A stretch of DNA of 43,418 nucleotides, from assembly GCA_017550625.1 (NCBI GenBank), contig JAFZOL010000004.1:1-43418 (forward strand). Direction: 5' to 3'. The translations under genes were made by a program, and so were the position numbers. Under the pieces are notes generated by a model. That model saw only the letters and a program-made list of their open reading frames with translations. It was not told where the DNA came from and ran no database searches. Below, piece by piece: positions 42,667 through 43,418 of the stretch (its first letter is position 1; every line of letters begins with the position of its first letter). The stretch comes from Clostridia bacterium (lineage in GTDB: Bacteria > Bacillota > Clostridia > Oscillospirales > Acutalibacteraceae).

Positions 42667-42683
42667 GGCGGCGCACCTTTTTT
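42646..42683 (+). terminator. Terminator overlapping the end of the clp gene
   Basis: AAGGTGCGC (42646-42654, still coding) pairs with GCGCACCTT (42671-42679), with an inner GCC/GGC stem, followed by T residues. The stop codon TAA lies in the loop region, so the end of translation and termination overlap. Confidence 0.85.
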
Positions 42684-42718
42684 GCACGAACGTTTCGCCG
42701 ATTTCTTTCAAAAAGTTA

Positions 42719-42747
42719 TTGACAAGCGGGGCGTTTAGTGTTAGAAT
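42719..42747 (+). promoter_or_regulatory. Promoter of the tRNA-Gly/tRNA-Arg unit
   Basis: TTGACA and TAGAAT are separated by 17 bases, 12 bases before the tRNA-Gly 5' end. Confidence 0.85.
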
Positions 42748-42759
42748 ACTAACCGTTCC

Positions 42760-42833
42760 GCGGGTGTAGTTCAGCGGTAGAATCCCAGCCTTCCAAGCTG
42801 GTTGTGTGGGTTCGACTCCCATCACCCGCTCCA
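42760..42833 (+). tRNA. tRNA-Gly (anticodon TCC)
   Basis: The 74-nt cloverleaf with CCA has acceptor GCGGGTG/CACCCGC and anticodon loop CTTCCAA in a CCAGC/GCTGG stem. It reads GGA and GGG. Confidence 0.96.
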
Positions 42834-42841
42834 CGAAACAC

Positions 42842-42918
<77 letters not shown>

Positions 42919-42925
42919 TGAAAGT

Positions 42926-42965
42926 AGCCGCTTTTGTCTACCAGGACAAAGGCGGCTTCTTTGTT
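42926..42965 (+). terminator. Terminator of the tRNA-Gly/tRNA-Arg unit
   Basis: A 13-bp stem with one G-T pair (42926-42938 with 42945-42957) and a TACCAG loop is followed by TCTTTGTT. It directly abuts the next promoter. Confidence 0.8.
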
Positions 42966-42992
42966 GAAAGGCACAGTCAATCATGGTATAAT
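42964..42992 (+). promoter_or_regulatory. Promoter of the CHAP-domain gene at the right edge
   Basis: TTGAAA and TATAAT are separated by 17 bases with a TG one base before the -10. The start codon follows 33 bases later. Confidence 0.82.
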
Positions 42993-43025
42993 CACTACGA
43001 CAAATCAGAATATCGCGAGGAGCTT

Positions 43026-43418
43026 ATGAAAAAGGCGACGAGAGAACACTTGGCAGAGCTTGCGAGGGAGTTTGCACTGCTTCCGTTTCACGGAGCGGTT
43101 GACGGGATGGCAACCAATCTTTTGCCGATCGTGCGATTGTTCCCGACATGGAACGTCACGGAAGCAGATGGCCTGTGGTGTGCGGCATTTGTCTATTATT
43201 GCTGCACGGAAGCGGGCTTCGATTTCCCGTACAGACCCAGGGAGTGTAAAACCTGTCATCTGGCGGCATGCCTCGGCTGGGAGGAGTTTGCCGCAGGAAA
43301 TCAACTGATCGAATACCATAAGGGCGCAGACGGCTTTGTTCCGGAGGCGGGAGACATTGTCATCTATGACAGAGTGTTCGAAAACAGAGAGCACGACCAT
43401 ATAGGGATCGTTCTTGAG
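43026..43418 (+). CDS. CHAP-domain protein without signal peptide (3' end outside window)
   Basis: The first 131 codons are visible and the frame is still open at the window edge. The ATG follows GAGGAG. The sequence has the CHAP cysteine peptidase/amidase pattern: C52 in LWCAAFVYYCCTEAGF, then GDIVIYDRV and H125 in DHIGIVLE. Several further cysteines (CKTCHLAAC) could bind metal. The N-terminus is charged (MKKATREHLAELARE) with no signal peptide. It is either cytoplasmic or exported by another route such as a holin-type system. Its use of AT-rich codons differs from the operon upstream. The function is unclear from this fragment. Confidence 0.82.
   Translation, partial: MKKATREHLAELAREFALLPFHGAVDGMATNLLPIVRLFPTWNVTEADGLWCAAFVYYCCTEAGFDFPYRPRECKTCHLAACLGWEEFAAGNQLIEYHKGADGFVPEAGDIVIYDRVFENREHDHIGIVLE

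Overview
The window looks like a chromosomal segment of a spore-forming, Gram-positive anaerobe of the class Clostridia, probably an Oscillospirales/Ruminococcaceae-type gut bacterium. The evidence is a spoVT gene, an ECF-type vitamin transporter core, a RuvCAB-GlmM block, a DUF5711-CvpA pair, LRR_5 (BspA-like) and CHAP surface proteins, tRNA genes with encoded CCA, and GC-rich codon use from about 8.8 kb onward. No insertion sequence, phage gene, CRISPR array or rRNA gene was seen.

Region 1 (1-8.7 kb) is visibly AT-richer than the rest and is devoted to the cell surface and sensing. On the minus strand lie a very large secreted protein (two CHAP-like cysteine peptidase/amidase domains, an FN3-like segment, a C-type lectin domain and Cys-rich repeats), open at the left window edge, and a small secreted-protein gene broken by a frameshift in an A7 run. 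On the plus strand a promoter drives an AgrA-type LytTR response regulator, an AgrC-type GHKL histidine kinase and a 904-residue LRR_5 surface protein. The two large secreted proteins share a Cys-rich module.

Region 2 (8.7-14.1 kb) holds spoVT, then a GlpA-like FAD dehydrogenase, a second FAD oxidoreductase, a DUF1667 protein and a GH29 alpha-L-fucosidase, probably one operon, followed by a tRNA with anticodon CAT.

Region 3 (14.1-19.4 kb) contains an ICMT-like membrane methyltransferase, a CFI-box protein with a glycerophosphodiester phosphodiesterase, an O-antigen-ligase-like membrane protein and a radical SAM protein. It is bracketed by two intergenic arrays of short hairpins (14156-14358 and 19083-19282). 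Each array lies immediately behind the terminator of a tRNA gene (CAT tRNA and tRNA-Ser). They share a grammar: 5-8 bp hairpins, many with GNA-type triloops, joined by ATGNNATC-like linkers that face one way in the first half and the other way in the second half. In the first array the eight linkers are placed in exact dyad symmetry. I consider this the most likely undescribed structure in the window.

Region 4 (19.5-29.6 kb) carries a membrane-anchored metallophosphoesterase, mreB overlapping recD2, valS-folC, a PP2C-like pseudo-phosphatase with a membrane anchor and a 24-bp tandem repeat tail, and a 48-residue small ORF.

Region 5 (29.7-42.7 kb) is one apparent 13-gene operon from a strong promoter at 29715 to a terminator that starts inside the last gene: ruvC, ruvA, ruvB, glmM, an RlmI-like methyltransferase, ecfA1, ecfA2, ecfT, truA, a DUF5711 gene, cvpA, pgsA and a ClpE-like AAA+ unfoldase. 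It combines DNA repair, envelope precursor and phospholipid synthesis, vitamin uptake, tRNA modification and proteolysis. The window ends with tRNA-Gly(TCC), tRNA-Arg(TCT) and the start of a cytoplasmic CHAP-domain gene cut by the right edge.
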